The notes under the pieces: model-generated
Seen by the model: the letters and a program-made list of their open reading frames with translations, nothing else
Database searches by the model: none
Told to the model about the DNA's origin: nothing
Made by a program: the position numbers and the translations under genes
Source: Conchiformibius steedae
GTDB lineage: Bacteria > Pseudomonadota > Gammaproteobacteria > Burkholderiales > Neisseriaceae
Reading direction: 5' to 3'
Assembly (NCBI RefSeq): GCF_014054725.1
Contig: NZ_CP059563.1
Location: 658,868 to 722,867, forward strand
DNA: 64,000 bases
In this document: in pieces, positions 43,680-53,821 of the stretch
Layout of the letters: each line of letters opens with the position of its first letter
Numbering within the stretch: the stretch's first letter is position 1

Positions 43680-45215
43680 ATGACGAGCCAACAGCAAAAA
43701 GCCGAACTTCACCGCCGCATTTGGCAGATTGCCAACGACGTGCGCGGCGCAGTAGACGGCTGGGATTTTAAACAATACGTTTTGGGCGCATTGTTTTACC
43801 GCTTTATCAGCGAAAACTTTTCCCGTTTTGTAGAAGACGGCAGCTTCCGTTATGCCCAATTACCCGACAACAACATCGCCCCCGAAATCAAAGACGACTT
43901 AACCAAAAGCAAAGGCTACTTTATCTACCCCAGCCAATTATTTGAAAACATTGTTAAAACAGCTAACACCAACGACAACCTAAACACCGATTTGGCAAAT
44001 ATTTTTCAAGCCATTGAATCTTCTGCCAACGGCTACCCGTCCGAACACGACATCAAAGGCTTGTTTGCCGATTTTGACATTACCAGCAGCCGCTTGGGCA
44101 ATACCGTTGCCGACAAAAACAAACGCCTTGCCGCCGTATTAACAGGCGTAGCAGAACTGGATTTCGGCAGCTTTGAAAACAATCAAATTGACCTGTTTGG
44201 CGATGCCTACGAATTTCTGATTTCCAACTACGCCGCCAATGCAGGCAAATCAGGCGGAGAATTTTTTACCCCGCAAAACGTATCCAAACTGATTGCCAAA
44301 CTGGCCCTACACGGACAAAGCAGTGTCAATAAAATCTACGACCCCGCTTGCGGTTCAGGCAGCCTGCTGCTACAAGCCCAAAAGCAATTTGACCAACACA
44401 TTATTGAAGAAGGTTTTTTCGGGCAAGAAATTAACCACACCACCTACAACCTTGCCCGCATGAATATGTTTTTGCACAACATCAACTACGACAAATTCAA
44501 TATTCAACTGGGCGACACCCTGCTCAAACCCCAGCTTAAAAACGACAAACCGTTTGATGCCATCGTTTCCAATCCCCCTTATTCCGTTAAATGGGTAGGT
44601 TCGGACGACCCCACCCTAATCAACGATGAACGCTTTGCCCCCGCAGGCGTGCTTGCGCCCAAATCCAAAGCCGATTTTGCCTTTATTTTGCACGCGCTTA
44701 ACTACCTATCGTCAAAAGGACGCGCAGCCATTGTTACCTTCCCCGGTATTTTCTACCGTGGCGGCGCAGAGCAGAAAATCCGTCAATATCTGGTGGACAA
44801 CAACTACATTGAAACCGTGATTGCCCTTGCCCCCAATCTGTTTTACGGCACCAGCATTGCCGTGAATATTTTGGTATTGTCCAAACACAAAAGTGATAAC
44901 CGCATTCAATTTATTGATGCCAGCAAATGGTTTAAAAAAGAAACCAACAACAATGTTTTAACCGAAGAACATATTGAACAAATCGTAAACTGCTTTGCCG
45001 ACAAGCAAGACATTGCCCATATTGCCAAATCGGTGGCGCACAACGACATTAAAGCCAATGATTACAATCTTGCCGTCAGTTCCTATGTAGAAGCGGAAGA
45101 CACTCGCGAAATCATTGATATTGAACAACTTAACCAAGACATTAGCCAAACCGTTGCCCGTATTGCACAATTACGCAACGAAATTGATGCCGTGATTGCG
45201 GAGATTAGCGCATGA
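43680..45215 (+). CDS. hsdM: Type I restriction-modification system, methyltransferase subunit M
   Basis: HsdM (511 aa) is the N6-adenine methyltransferase of a type I system. An N-terminal HsdM helical domain (about 1-140) precedes the N6-Mtase domain. The SAM-binding motif is [14 protein letters not shown] near residue 223 and the catalytic motif IV is VSNPPYS near residue 299. [17 protein letters not shown] is the usual entry to the domain. The last codons overlap the hsdS start by four bases. Sequence style is that of the type IC (EcoR124-like) group. Confidence 0.95.
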   Translation: MTSQQQKAELHRRIWQIANDVRGAVDGWDFKQYVLGALFYRFISENFSRFVEDGSFRYAQLPDNNIAPEIKDDLTKSKGYFIYPSQLFENIVKTANTNDNLNTDLANIFQAIESSANGYPSEHDIKGLFADFDITSSRLGNTVADKNKRLAAVLTGVAELDFGSFENNQIDLFGDAYEFLISNYAANAGKSGGEFFTPQNVSKLIAKLALHGQSSVNKIYDPACGSGSLLLQAQKQFDQHIIEEGFFGQEINHTTYNLARMNMFLHNINYDKFNIQLGDTLLKPQLKNDKPFDAIVSNPPYSVKWVGSDDPTLINDERFAPAGVLAPKSKADFAFILHALNYLSSKGRAAIVTFPGIFYRGGAEQKIRQYLVDNNYIETVIALAPNLFYGTSIAVNILVLSKHKSDNRIQFIDASKWFKKETNNNVLTEEHIEQIVNCFADKQDIAHIAKSVAHNDIKANDYNLAVSSYVEAEDTREIIDIEQLNQDISQTVARIAQLRNEIDAVIAEISA

Positions 45216-46390
45216 TAAATTATTTAGAAAAACTGCTGGATGGGCAGACAGTGGAATGGAAAGCGCTTGGGGAAATTGCCATCATTAAAACAGGGCAGGC
45301 AATTAGCAAGCAGAAAATTTCTGATAATGTTGGAGATTATCCTGTTATCAATAGTGGTCGTGAGCCGTTAGGCTATATCAATGAGTGGAATACTGAAAAT
45401 GACCCTATTGGCATTACAACTCGTGGAGCTGGTGTGGGTTCTGTTACTTGGCAAGATGGTAAATATTTCCGTGGAAATCTTAACTATTCGGTGACCATTA
45501 AGAATCAAGCTGAGGTAAATGTAAGGTTTCTGTATCACACTTTACTTTATTCACAAAGTGAAATACATGGTTTATGTACTTTTACGGGGATTCCAGCCTT
45601 AAATGCCAGTGAGCTAAAGACTTTAGAAATCCCAATCCCACCCTTATCCGTACAAAAAGAAATTGTAAAAATACTTGACAAAATGACAGAGCTGGAAGCT
45701 ACGCTGGAAGCTACGCTGGAAGCTGAACTTACCCTGCGTAACAAACAATATCACTACTATCGTGATAAATTGCTATCTGAAAATGAATTGGCAAAAGTTG
45801 GGTTTGAATGGAAAAGTTTGAATGATATAACATTTCCGACAAAAAATATTAAATGGAAAAGCCAAGATGGTATATTTAAGTATATTGATTTAACTTCCGT
45901 AGATTTAAAAAATAATTCAATCACGAAAACTACGGATATTGATGTAGATAATGCGCCGAGCCGAGCTCAAAAACTTGTTGCAACTGATGATATTATCTTT
46001 GCAACAACACGACCAACGCAAATGCGTGTAGCTATTATCCCTCAAGAATTTGATGGTCAAATAGCAAGTACAGGTTATTGCATTTTAAGGGCAAATAAAA
46101 TGCAAGTTTTGCCCAAATGGATTTATTTTAATTTATCCCATATATTATTTAAAGAATATTTGGAAGAGAATCAAAGTGGTTCTGCTTATCCCGCTATTTC
46201 GGATAGTAAATTAAAAGAGTTTCAAATCCCTGTCCCACCGCTTGCTCATCAAGCCAAAATCGTTGCCATTTTGGATAAATTTGACACCCTTACCCAATCC
46301 ATCAGTGAAGGTTTGCCGCGTGAAATCGCGCTGCGCCGCAAGCAATACGAATATTACCGCGAGCAGTTGTTAAGTTTTCCCAAATCATAG
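45212..46390 (+). CDS. hsdS: Type I restriction-modification system, specificity subunit S
   Basis: HsdS (392 aa) reads the bipartite DNA target. Two target-recognition domains (about 15-150 and 205-350) are each followed by a conserved helical spacer ending in near-identical sequence: [15 protein letters not shown] and [15 protein letters not shown]. The first spacer contains a tandem 12-bp repeat (45691-45726) giving [12 protein letters not shown]. In EcoR124-type enzymes such repeats set the distance between the two half-sites. The second recognition domain is visibly AT-richer than the first, a sign of exchange by recombination. Confidence 0.93.
   Translation: MINYLEKLLDGQTVEWKALGEIAIIKTGQAISKQKISDNVGDYPVINSGREPLGYINEWNTENDPIGITTRGAGVGSVTWQDGKYFRGNLNYSVTIKNQAEVNVRFLYHTLLYSQSEIHGLCTFTGIPALNASELKTLEIPIPPLSVQKEIVKILDKMTELEATLEATLEAELTLRNKQYHYYRDKLLSENELAKVGFEWKSLNDITFPTKNIKWKSQDGIFKYIDLTSVDLKNNSITKTTDIDVDNAPSRAQKLVATDDIIFATTRPTQMRVAIIPQEFDGQIASTGYCILRANKMQVLPKWIYFNLSHILFKEYLEENQSGSAYPAISDSKLKEFQIPVPPLAHQAKIVAILDKFDTLTQSISEGLPREIALRRKQYEYYREQLLSFPKS
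45691..45726 (+). repeat. 12-bp tandem repeat in hsdS
   Basis: GCTGGAAGCTAC occurs twice in a row (45691-45702, 45703-45714) and a third time with two changes (45715-45726). A change in copy number keeps the frame and would lengthen or shorten the helical spacer by four residues. Confidence 0.9.
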
Positions 46391-46392
46391 CA

Positions 46393-46468
46393 GGTAGGTT
46401 GGGTTGAGGCGAAGCCGTAACCCAACGTGTTTTGTTGGGTTTACACTGCGCTTCAACCCAACCTACTG
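46393..46468. repeat. Two AGGTTGGGTT-family palindromes between hsdS and hsdR
   Basis: AGGTTGGGTT...AACCCAACG (from 46394) is followed by TTGTTGGGTT...AACCCAACCTAC (from 46432). They fill most of the 116-base gap and split the hsd operon. Confidence 0.8.
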
Positions 46469-46506
46469 GTTAGTTTAATTTATTTTCCCATTAGACAGGA
46501 TGAACC

Positions 46507-49500
46507 ATGTTGGAAACCACCCCCGTCGCCGAAACCAATCAATTTATTGTTTTGGATAAATACGAAAAAATTGAGCAATCAGGCAGCTATCAAAGCGAAA
46601 ACGATTTGGAGCATGAGCTGATTGCCGATTTGCAAAACCAAGGCTATGAATACCGCCGCGATTTAAATACCCAAGCCAAGCTGTTGGATAATCTGCGCGA
46701 GCAAATTCAAGCTTTAAATAAAGTGGCGTTTTCTGATGGGGAGTGGCAGCGTTTTTTAGATGAATACCTAAATAAACCAAGCGATACGCTGATTGATAAA
46801 ACCCGCAAAATTCATCATGATTACATTTGTGATTTTGTGTTTGACAGCGGGCGCATTCAAAATATCGCCCTGCTGGACAAAACCCGTCTTGCCAATAATA
46901 AATTACAAATAATCAATCAGTTTGAACAAACCGGCAAACATGCCAACCGCTATGATGTAACGGTGTTGGTAAACGGTTTGCCTTTGGTGCAAATTGAGTT
47001 GAAGCGGCGCGGTGTGGCAATTCGGGAAGCGTTTAACCAAATCCACCGCTACAGCAAAGAAAGTTTTAACAGCGAATATTCTTTATTTAAGTATCTGCAA
47101 ATTTTTGTGATTAGCAACGGTACGGATACCCGCTATTTTGCCAATACCACGCAAAGAAATAAAAACAGCTTTGATTTTACAATGCAGTGGGCAAGGTCAG
47201 ACAATACGGTTATTAAAGATTTAAAGGATTTTACGGCAACGTTTTTTGATAAAAATACCTTGCTGAATGTGTTGGCTCATTATTGTGTGTTTGATGTCAG
47301 TAATACGCTGCTGATTATGCGCCCGTATCAAATCGCTGCTACGGAGCGTATTTTGCGAAAAATAAACAGTTCGTATCAGGCGCAAAATTGGAGCAACAGC
47401 GAAAGCGGCGGTTATATCTGGCATACCACAGGTTCGGGCAAAACGCTGACCAGCTTTAAGGCAGCGCAGTTGGCAACGCAATTGCCCTTTATTGATAAGG
47501 TCTTTTTTGTGGTGGACAGAAAAGACTTGGATTATCAAACCATGAAGGAATATCAGCGTTTCAGCCCCGACAGCGTAAACGGTTCGGACAGTACCGCAGG
47601 TTTAAAACGCAATATTGAACAAGACGATAATCGGATTATCGTTACCACCATTCAGAAGCTGAATAATCTGATGAAATCAGAAGACAAACTGGCGGTTTAT
47701 CAACGGCAGGTAGTGTTTATTTTTGACGAATGCCACCGCAGCCAGTTTGGAGAAGCGCAAAAAAACCTAAAACGGAAATTTAAAAAGTATTATCAGTTTG
47801 GGTTTACGGGTACGCCGATTTTTCCTGAAAATGCGTTGGGTGCAGAAACCACGCAAAGCGTGTTCGGACGCGAATTGCACACTTATGTGATTACCGATGC
47901 GATTCGTGATGAAAAGGTATTGAAGTTTAAGGTGGATTATAACGATGTGCGTCCGCAGTTCAAATCTTTTGAAACCGAAAAGGATTTGGAAAAACTGTCT
48001 GCCCACGAAACCAAGCAGGCGTTTTTACACCCCGAACGTATCCGCGAAATCAGCCGTTATATTTTGGATAATTTTAAATACAAAACCCACCGCACCAGCG
48101 CAACGGGCAAGGGCTTTAATGCCATGTTTGCCGTCAGCAGCGTGGATGCTGCCAAAGCGTATTATGAAGCGTTTAAACAGTTGCAGCAGGGCGCAGACAA
48201 GCCGCTGAAAGTGGCAACGATTTTTTCGTTTGCCGCCAATGAAACACAAGATGCCGTTGGCGATATTACCGATGAAGGCTTTGAAACCACGGCTTTAAAC
48301 AGCAGTGCCAAAGAGTTTTTACAGGCAGCTATCGGCGACTATAACCGTTATTTCAGTACCAATTACAGTGTAGACAGCAAGGAATTTCAAAATTACTACC
48401 GCGATTTAAGCCTACGGGTAAAAAATCAGGAAGTGGATTTGCTGATTGTGGTGGGGATGTTTTTAACGGGATTTGATGCGCCTGCCTTAAATACGCTGTT
48501 TGTGGATAAAAATTTGCGCTATCACGGTTTGATACAGGCGTTTTCGCGCACCAACCGCATTTATGATGCGACCAAAGCGTTTGGCAATATCGTTACTTTC
48601 CGCGATTTGGAGCAGGCAACCATTGACGCCATTACCCTGTTTGGCAAAGCCAGTACACGGCAGCAAATTTTGCAAACCAGCTATTCGGAGCAGTTGCACG
48701 GCTCGCAGGAGGATAATAAACGCGGGTATATTGAAATTGTGCGCGAATTGCAGGAACAATTTCCCCAGCCTGATGCCATTACGACCGATGCCGATAAAAA
48801 AGCGTTTGTGAAACTGTTTGGCGAATATTTGCGGGCGGAAAATATCTTAAAAAACTATGATGAATTTACTGTATTACAAGCCTATCAGGCAATTGACGGC
48901 AGCGATGCCCAAGCAGTTAAGCAGTTTCAGGAACAGCACCATTTAACTGATGAGGAAATGGCAAGGGTTCAAACCACGCCTGTTTTATCGGAGCGTACTT
49001 TACAAGACAGCCGTTCTACTTATAACGATATCCGCGATTGGCTGCGCCAGCAGCAAGACAGCCAATCACGGGAAAAAAGCGGGATTGATTGGAGTGATGT
49101 GGTTTTTGAAGTGGAGCTTTTAAAATCACAGGAAATCAATTTGGATTTTATTTTGGAGCTGATTTTTGATTACAACAAAAAGCATCAGAATAAAACCGCG
49201 CTTGCCGAAGAAATCCGCCGCACCGTTCGTGCCAGCATCAGCAACCGCGCTAAAGAAAGCCTGATTATGGATTTTATCGGGCAAACCGATTTGGATGCGC
49301 TTGAAGATAAAGCGACCTTGATTGATAATTTTTATGTTTTTGCTCAAGGCGAACAACGCAAGGAAGCGGAAGCGTTGATTAACGATGAAAAACTGAATAC
49401 CGAAGCGGCAAAACGTTATCTGACCGTGTCGCTCAAGCGCGAATACGCCAGCGAAAACGGTACGCAGTTACATGATATTTTGCCGAAAATCAGTCCGCTC

Positions 49501-49590
49501 AATCCGCAGTATTTGGGTTTAAAACAAAAGGTGTTTCAAAAAATTTCGGCGTTTGTGGAGAAATTTAAGGGAATTGGTGGCAGGATTTAG
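46507..49590 (+). CDS. hsdR: Type I restriction-modification system, endonuclease/translocase subunit R
   Basis: HsdR (1027 aa) is the motor and nuclease. The N-terminal nuclease has the PD-(D/E)xK-type core [23 protein letters not shown]. Superfamily 2 helicase motifs follow: Walker [10 protein letters not shown] near residue 315, DECHRS near 410, GFTGTPI near 437 and motif VI-like QAFSRTNR near 680. The C-terminal helical region binds the methyltransferase core. All motifs are intact, so the enzyme should be active. It belongs with hsdM and hsdS although repeats intervene, and it has its own ribosome-binding site (AGGATGAACC). Confidence 0.95.
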   Translation: MLETTPVAETNQFIVLDKYEKIEQSGSYQSENDLEHELIADLQNQGYEYRRDLNTQAKLLDNLREQIQALNKVAFSDGEWQRFLDEYLNKPSDTLIDKTRKIHHDYICDFVFDSGRIQNIALLDKTRLANNKLQIINQFEQTGKHANRYDVTVLVNGLPLVQIELKRRGVAIREAFNQIHRYSKESFNSEYSLFKYLQIFVISNGTDTRYFANTTQRNKNSFDFTMQWARSDNTVIKDLKDFTATFFDKNTLLNVLAHYCVFDVSNTLLIMRPYQIAATERILRKINSSYQAQNWSNSESGGYIWHTTGSGKTLTSFKAAQLATQLPFIDKVFFVVDRKDLDYQTMKEYQRFSPDSVNGSDSTAGLKRNIEQDDNRIIVTTIQKLNNLMKSEDKLAVYQRQVVFIFDECHRSQFGEAQKNLKRKFKKYYQFGFTGTPIFPENALGAETTQSVFGRELHTYVITDAIRDEKVLKFKVDYNDVRPQFKSFETEKDLEKLSAHETKQAFLHPERIREISRYILDNFKYKTHRTSATGKGFNAMFAVSSVDAAKAYYEAFKQLQQGADKPLKVATIFSFAANETQDAVGDITDEGFETTALNSSAKEFLQAAIGDYNRYFSTNYSVDSKEFQNYYRDLSLRVKNQEVDLLIVVGMFLTGFDAPALNTLFVDKNLRYHGLIQAFSRTNRIYDATKAFGNIVTFRDLEQATIDAITLFGKASTRQQILQTSYSEQLHGSQEDNKRGYIEIVRELQEQFPQPDAITTDADKKAFVKLFGEYLRAENILKNYDEFTVLQAYQAIDGSDAQAVKQFQEQHHLTDEEMARVQTTPVLSERTLQDSRSTYNDIRDWLRQQQDSQSREKSGIDWSDVVFEVELLKSQEINLDFILELIFDYNKKHQNKTALAEEIRRTVRASISNRAKESLIMDFIGQTDLDALEDKATLIDNFYVFAQGEQRKEAEALINDEKLNTEAAKRYLTVSLKREYASENGTQLHDILPKISPLNPQYLGLKQKVFQKISAFVEKFKGIGGRI

Positions 49591-49662
49591 TTTGCAGAGT
49601 GAAGTTATACCCTAACCCGTTAGGCTATAACAAAACAAAAAATCAATTAAATCAAAAAGTTA

Positions 49663-49691
49663 TTGACATGACTGATTGGTGTGGTTAAGAT
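49663..49691 (+). promoter_or_regulatory. Sigma-70 promoter of the His-rich protein gene
   Basis: TTGACA at 49663-49668 and TAAGAT at 49686-49691 with a 17-base spacer. The gene follows about 30 bases after the expected start, with AGGAGCAGC as ribosome-binding site. Confidence 0.75.
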
Positions 49692-49728
49692 GACGTTTCT
49701 TGATTAAACACACTTTAGGAGCAGCATC

Positions 49729-50067
49729 ATGAGCCATTGCGACACCCATCAAAACCACGAGCACGTTCACGGCGAAGGCTGCGGACACACCGCCATCCGC
49801 CACGGCGACCATGTGGATTATCTGCACGACGGTCATTTACACCACGCACACAACGGTCATTACGATGAACACCGTTTGGATGTAAACGACACCAATCCCG
49901 ATGGTTGCCATCCTGTGCATGATTGTGCGGGACATGTTCACGGCGAAGGCTGCGGACACGAAGCCATACCGCACGGCGACCATGTGGATTACATCGTAAA
50001 CGGTCGTTTGCACCACCAGCACGGCGACCATTGTGATGACCATGGTCCTGTGGAAGTGGTAAAGTAA
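49729..50067 (+). CDS. Histidine-rich putative metal-binding protein (112 aa)
   Basis: A small cytoplasmic protein, nearly a quarter histidine. It contains a duplicated module: HVHGEGCGHTAIRHGDHVDYLHDGHLHH at about 12-39 and HVHGEGCGHEAIPHGDHVDYIVNGRLHH at about 69-96, each with one cysteine, then acidic linkers. Proteins of this type are often annotated as zinc-related, but no signal peptide or membrane helix is present, so it is not a transporter. Storage or buffering of zinc, nickel or copper is the likely role. It has its own promoter and a bidirectional terminator shared with tmk. Metal and partner are unknown. Confidence 0.8.
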   Translation: MSHCDTHQNHEHVHGEGCGHTAIRHGDHVDYLHDGHLHHAHNGHYDEHRLDVNDTNPDGCHPVHDCAGHVHGEGCGHEAIPHGDHVDYIVNGRLHHQHGDHCDDHGPVEVVK

Positions 50068-50083
50068 TCAATTGAATAAAATT

Positions 50084-50117
50084 AACGGACGGAAAATTTT
50101 TTCCGTCCGTTTTTTTA
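50084..50117. terminator. Bidirectional terminator between the His-rich gene and tmk
   Basis: AACGGACGGAAAA pairs with TTTTCCGTCCGTT, with A and T tracts on the two sides, so it works for both converging genes. Confidence 0.9.
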
Positions 50118-50121
50118 TGGT

Positions 50122-50742
50122 TTAAGCGGCAAACAGTTTATCCAACACGGCTTCTATCTCGTTGCGGACAAGGGCTTTGTCGCGGCTGCTGTCGATAATG
50201 GCGTAGCGTTCGGGGGCAGCGGCGGCGCGTTGCAGATAGCTTTGGCGCACGGCATGGAAAAATTGGGGGGATTCGCGCTCAAAACGGTCTTTGTCGCGGC
50301 TTTGTTCAAGGCGTTGTTGGGACAGGTCTATCGGAATATCCAGCAGAATGGTTAAATCGGGACGGAAATTGCCTTGTACCCATTGTTCTAATAGGGCGAT
50401 GTCGTCAGCAGGCACGCCGCGTCCGCCGCCTTGGTAGGCAAATGTGGCATCGGTAAAACGGTCGCAGACAATATGTGTGCCTGTTGCCAGCGTGGGCAGA
50501 ATCACGTCTTGCAAATGCTGTTGGCGGGCGGCGAACATCAATAGGGTTTCAGTGCGGATATGGGCGTGGGTATTAGGGTCAAGCAGCAGTTGGCGCAGGT
50601 TTTCGCCTAGGGGCGTGCCACCCGGTTCACGGGTAAAACGCACGGGCAGTTTTTGGCGTTCAAACCATTGGCGGATAACGTCTAATTGGGTGGTTTTTCC
50701 TGCGCCGTCAATGCCGTCTAAAGTAATGAATTTGGCGTTCAT
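50122..50742 (-). CDS. tmk: Thymidylate kinase
   Basis: Tmk phosphorylates dTMP to dTDP. The 206-residue protein starts with the P-loop FITLDGIDGAGKTTQ, followed by the DRX motif region FTREPGGTPLGENLRQLLL and CDRFTDATFAYQGGGRG. A LID with arginines follows (SRDKDRFERES). It is the only minus-strand gene between hsdR and ppk2. The ATG at 50742 follows an AAAGGAATCCCC site. Confidence 0.96.
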   Translation of the reverse strand: MNAKFITLDGIDGAGKTTQLDVIRQWFERQKLPVRFTREPGGTPLGENLRQLLLDPNTHAHIRTETLLMFAARQQHLQDVILPTLATGTHIVCDRFTDATFAYQGGGRGVPADDIALLEQWVQGNFRPDLTILLDIPIDLSQQRLEQSRDKDRFERESPQFFHAVRQSYLQRAAAAPERYAIIDSSRDKALVRNEIEAVLDKLFAA

Positions 50743-50822
50743 GGGGATTCCTTTGCTGATTTAGGGTGTGTTGTGTGGGGGATTGTTCGGTATGATACGG
50801 TTTTTTGCACAGGAAACCGATT

Positions 50823-51443
50823 ATGGCACAATTTTTCGCCATTCATCCCGATAATCCGCAAGAACGTTTGATTAAACAAGCGGTGAATATGATTCACAAT
50901 GGCGGCGTGGTGGTGTATCCCACTGATTCGTGTTATGCCTTGGGCTGCGAATTGGGAAATAAAGACGCGATGGAACGGATTTTACGCATTCGCGGTATAG
51001 ACCAAAAACACCATTTGACTTTAATGTGCGCTGATTTGGCGGAGTTGGGAACGTATGCCAAGGTGGATAATGTGGCGTTCCGCTTGTTGAAAGCGCTTAC
51101 CCCCGGTAGTTATACCTTTATTTTGCCTGCAACCAAAGAAGTCCCCAACCGCACCTTGCACCCCAAACGCAAAACCATTGGTTTGCGTGTGCCTGATAAT
51201 GCGGTGGCATTGGCACTGTTGCGTGAATTGGGTGCGCCCATGTTGTCGTGTACGCTGATGTTGCCCGAAGATGACGAACCGCCAACCGACCCTTACGAAA
51301 TCCGCGACCGTTTGGAACACAGCGTGGATTTGGTGATAGATGGCGGCTGGTGTGGCACAGACCCCACCACCGTGGTGGACATGACAGATGGCATTGAACT
51401 GATACGCGCAGGCAAGGGCGATGTGTCGCGCTTGGGTTTGTAA
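50823..51443 (+). CDS. Sua5/YciO/YrdC family protein (YciO-like)
   Basis: A 206-residue protein of the Sua5-YciO-YrdC fold. Such proteins bind RNA and nucleotides; the TsaC/Sua5 members make threonylcarbamoyl-AMP for tRNA t6A. This one shows GGVVVYPTDSCYALGCELGNKDAMERILRIRGID and HLTLMCADLAELGTYAKVDN. HPKRKTIGLRVPDN follows, and the overall pattern is that of the YciO branch rather than TsaC, so its activity may differ. The ATG at 50823 follows AGGAAACC; an in-frame start at 50805 is less well placed. It is divergent from tmk. Confidence 0.85.
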   Translation: MAQFFAIHPDNPQERLIKQAVNMIHNGGVVVYPTDSCYALGCELGNKDAMERILRIRGIDQKHHLTLMCADLAELGTYAKVDNVAFRLLKALTPGSYTFILPATKEVPNRTLHPKRKTIGLRVPDNAVALALLRELGAPMLSCTLMLPEDDEPPTDPYEIRDRLEHSVDLVIDGGWCGTDPTTVVDMTDGIELIRAGKGDVSRLGL

Positions 51444-51488
51444 TACAATCGCCGTTTTTAGTTGCTACACAAGAAAGGAAAGACCGAT

Positions 51489-51965
51489 ATGTTCAAACCC
51501 GTATTGTGCGCGTTGCTGCTGTGTGCTGCGCCTGCGTATGCTGTTTCCCCAGCCAAAGCCAACACGCAAGATGTGCGCGTAAGCGATGCTTATGCGCGTC
51601 CTACGGTGGCAGGACAGAGTCAGGGTGGAGCGTTTTTGCGCCTGCATAATCCCAGTACACGCGCCCAAACTTTGCTGTCTGCCGAAACCCCGATTGCGGC
51701 GCGTACCGAGCTGCACACCCATATCCATGAAAATGGCGTAATGAAAATGCGCCAAATCAAAGGCATCCGCATTCCTGCGCAAGGCACGGTGGTGCTGGAA
51801 CCGGGTGGCTTGCACCTGATGTTTTTTGATTTGAAACACACGCTGGAAGTGGGAAAAAGTTTCCCTGTGAAGCTGAAGTTTGATACAGGGCGCAGCCAAA
51901 CCGTTACCGTAACCGTACGTCCTTTGGAAAAAAACAAAACACAAGGGCATCACCACCATCATTAA
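51489..51965 (+). CDS. Periplasmic copper chaperone PCu(A)C
   Basis: PCuAC proteins deliver Cu(I) to the CuA centre of cytochrome oxidase. The 158-residue precursor has a signal peptide (MFKPVLCALLLCAAPAYA) and the cupredoxin-like DUF461 domain. The copper site follows the family layout: a His in ELHTHIHENG, Met-rich VMKMRQI ten residues on, then HLMFF about 20 residues later. The C-terminus ends in five natural histidines, an extra metal-binding tail not required by the family. The start at 51489 gives the correct signal peptide. A strong terminator follows. Confidence 0.9.
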   Translation: MFKPVLCALLLCAAPAYAVSPAKANTQDVRVSDAYARPTVAGQSQGGAFLRLHNPSTRAQTLLSAETPIAARTELHTHIHENGVMKMRQIKGIRIPAQGTVVLEPGGLHLMFFDLKHTLEVGKSFPVKLKFDTGRSQTVTVTVRPLEKNKTQGHHHHH

Positions 51966-51974
51966 GCAGCAATA

Positions 51975-52008
51975 GGGCAGACGGACATCTTCCGTTTGCC
52001 CTTTTTTT
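51975..52008 (+). terminator. Terminator of the copper chaperone gene
   Basis: GGGCAGACGGA pairs with TCCGTTTGCCC (one G-T pair) around CATCT, then seven T. Confidence 0.92.
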
Positions 52009-52088
52009 GTAAAGCAGCTTGACACAATCGTTAAATTTCTTAAAGATTATGCTGTCTTTTTCTGTTAAACCTTAAAAAGGATTTTACC

Positions 52089-53744
52089 ATGCACATCAAA
52101 CCTACCCCTGCTTTTTTGCTGTTGGCAACCGTATTGGGCTTGGCTGCCTGCGGCGGCGGTAATCAAAACACGCAAACCCCTGCTGCTTCCGGCAACGCCG
52201 CTACCAGCAATCCTGCTGACAAACAAGAAATTACCATTAACAATGGCGCAGAACCCGAATCGCTTGACCCGCATAAAATTGGTGGCGTACCTGAATCCAA
52301 TCTGTTGCGCCAAATGTTGGTGGGTTTGACCACCACCGATAATGATGGCAAAACCATTCCGGGTATCGCCGAAAAATGGGAAAGTGCCGACAATAAAGTG
52401 TGGACCTTTCACCTGCGCGATGCCAAATGGAGCAATGGCGACCCCGTTACCGCCGAAGATTTTGTCTATTCCATGCGCCGTTTGACCGACCCCGCCACCG
52501 CTTCGCCATATTCCAGCTATTTGGCAGATGTGGGCGTGGTGAATGCGCAAGAAGTGATGGACGGTAAAGCCAAGCCCGACACCTTGGGTGTAAAAGCCAT
52601 TGATGCCAAAACCCTTGAAATTACCTTAAAAGAGCCTGCGCCTTTCTTCCCTGATACGTTGATTCACTCATCTGTGAAGCCCGTGCATAAAGCCACCGTA
52701 GAAAAACACGGCGACAAATGGACACAGCCTGAAAACTTTGTCGGCAACGGCGCGTATCTGCCTAAATCATGGACGGTAAACGACCGCATTGTTTTGGAAC
52801 GCAATCCGCAGTATTACGATGATGCCAACACCAAAATCAACCGCGTAACGTTCTTGGCGATTACCCAAGCCACCACCGATATGGACCGCTTTAAAGCAGG
52901 CGAAGTAGATGTTACTTATAATGATGTGCCTAATCAGCAGTTTAAGCAAATTAAAGCCGAAATGGGCGACCAGTTGAAAGTTTCGCCGTTTTTGTGTACC
53001 TATTATTACGAGTTTAACCACACCAAAGCACCGTTTGACAATGCCAAAGTACGCAAGGCGTTGGCATTGACTTTTGACCGTGATTTGTTTGCTGAAAAAG
53101 TGGTGGGTCGTGGCGAAACACCTGCTTATCAGTTTACCCCCACTGCCACGCAGGGCATGAACAACTTTACCCCCGAATGGAAATCGTGGGACAAAGCCAA
53201 GCGTGTAGAAGAAGCGAAAAAACTGCTTGCCGAAGCAGGTTACAGCGAGTCCAATCCTTTGAAATTTGAGCTGTTGTATAACACCAGCGAAAACCACAAA
53301 ACCAATGCGGTGGCAGCGGCGCAGCTGTGGAAAGAAGCTTTGGGCTTTGTGGACGTTACCTTGAACAATCAGGAATGGAAAACCTATTTGGATACGCGCC
53401 GCAAACAAAATCATCAAATGGCGCGCGGCGGCTGGTGTGCGGATTACAACGAGGCTTCTACTTTCTTGAATACGTTTAAATCCACCAGTTCCAGCAATTA
53501 CGGTAAATACAGCAGCGCGGAATTTGATGGTTTGATTGCCAAAACTTTGGGCAGCGATGTAACGCCCGAACAACGCGGCGAACTGTACAAACAGGCAGAA
53601 GCGGTGTTGGATAAAGATGCGGCAACGATTTTTGTGTATCACTATGTGTCGCCGCGTTTGGTTAAACCGTATGTGATTGGTTATTCGGCTAAAGACCCGA
53701 TGGATAATTTCCAAGTGAAAAACTGGTCTATTGCACAACATTAA
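52089..53744 (+). CDS. oppA: ABC transporter peptide-binding lipoprotein (OppA-like)
   Basis: A 551-residue solute-binding protein of the SBP_bac_5 (cluster C) family that captures oligopeptides at the outer face of the inner membrane. It has a lipobox (LGLAACGGG, Cys near residue 22), a low-complexity linker, then the family opening EPESLDPHKIGGVPESNLLRQMLVGL. The signature EKWESADNKVWTFHLRDAKWSNGDPVTAEDFVYSMRR follows. The start follows AAAAAGGATTTTACC. oppB comes 77 bases later, but oppC, oppD and oppF are absent from this window. Confidence 0.9.
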   Translation: MHIKPTPAFLLLATVLGLAACGGGNQNTQTPAASGNAATSNPADKQEITINNGAEPESLDPHKIGGVPESNLLRQMLVGLTTTDNDGKTIPGIAEKWESADNKVWTFHLRDAKWSNGDPVTAEDFVYSMRRLTDPATASPYSSYLADVGVVNAQEVMDGKAKPDTLGVKAIDAKTLEITLKEPAPFFPDTLIHSSVKPVHKATVEKHGDKWTQPENFVGNGAYLPKSWTVNDRIVLERNPQYYDDANTKINRVTFLAITQATTDMDRFKAGEVDVTYNDVPNQQFKQIKAEMGDQLKVSPFLCTYYYEFNHTKAPFDNAKVRKALALTFDRDLFAEKVVGRGETPAYQFTPTATQGMNNFTPEWKSWDKAKRVEEAKKLLAEAGYSESNPLKFELLYNTSENHKTNAVAAAQLWKEALGFVDVTLNNQEWKTYLDTRRKQNHQMARGGWCADYNEASTFLNTFKSTSSSNYGKYSSAEFDGLIAKTLGSDVTPEQRGELYKQAEAVLDKDAATIFVYHYVSPRLVKPYVIGYSAKDPMDNFQVKNWSIAQH

Positions 53745-53821
53745 ACGGTATGGCAGTGTGAATGCCTTGCCCTTGCGTGGGGCGGGGTGTTTGCGCTGCT
53801 TTAATTGATTAGGGGGTTTGT

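Noticed and set aside
52767-53741. 324-codon minus-strand frame inside oppA
   Set aside because: Shadow of the conserved oppA frame, no start signal and no domain.
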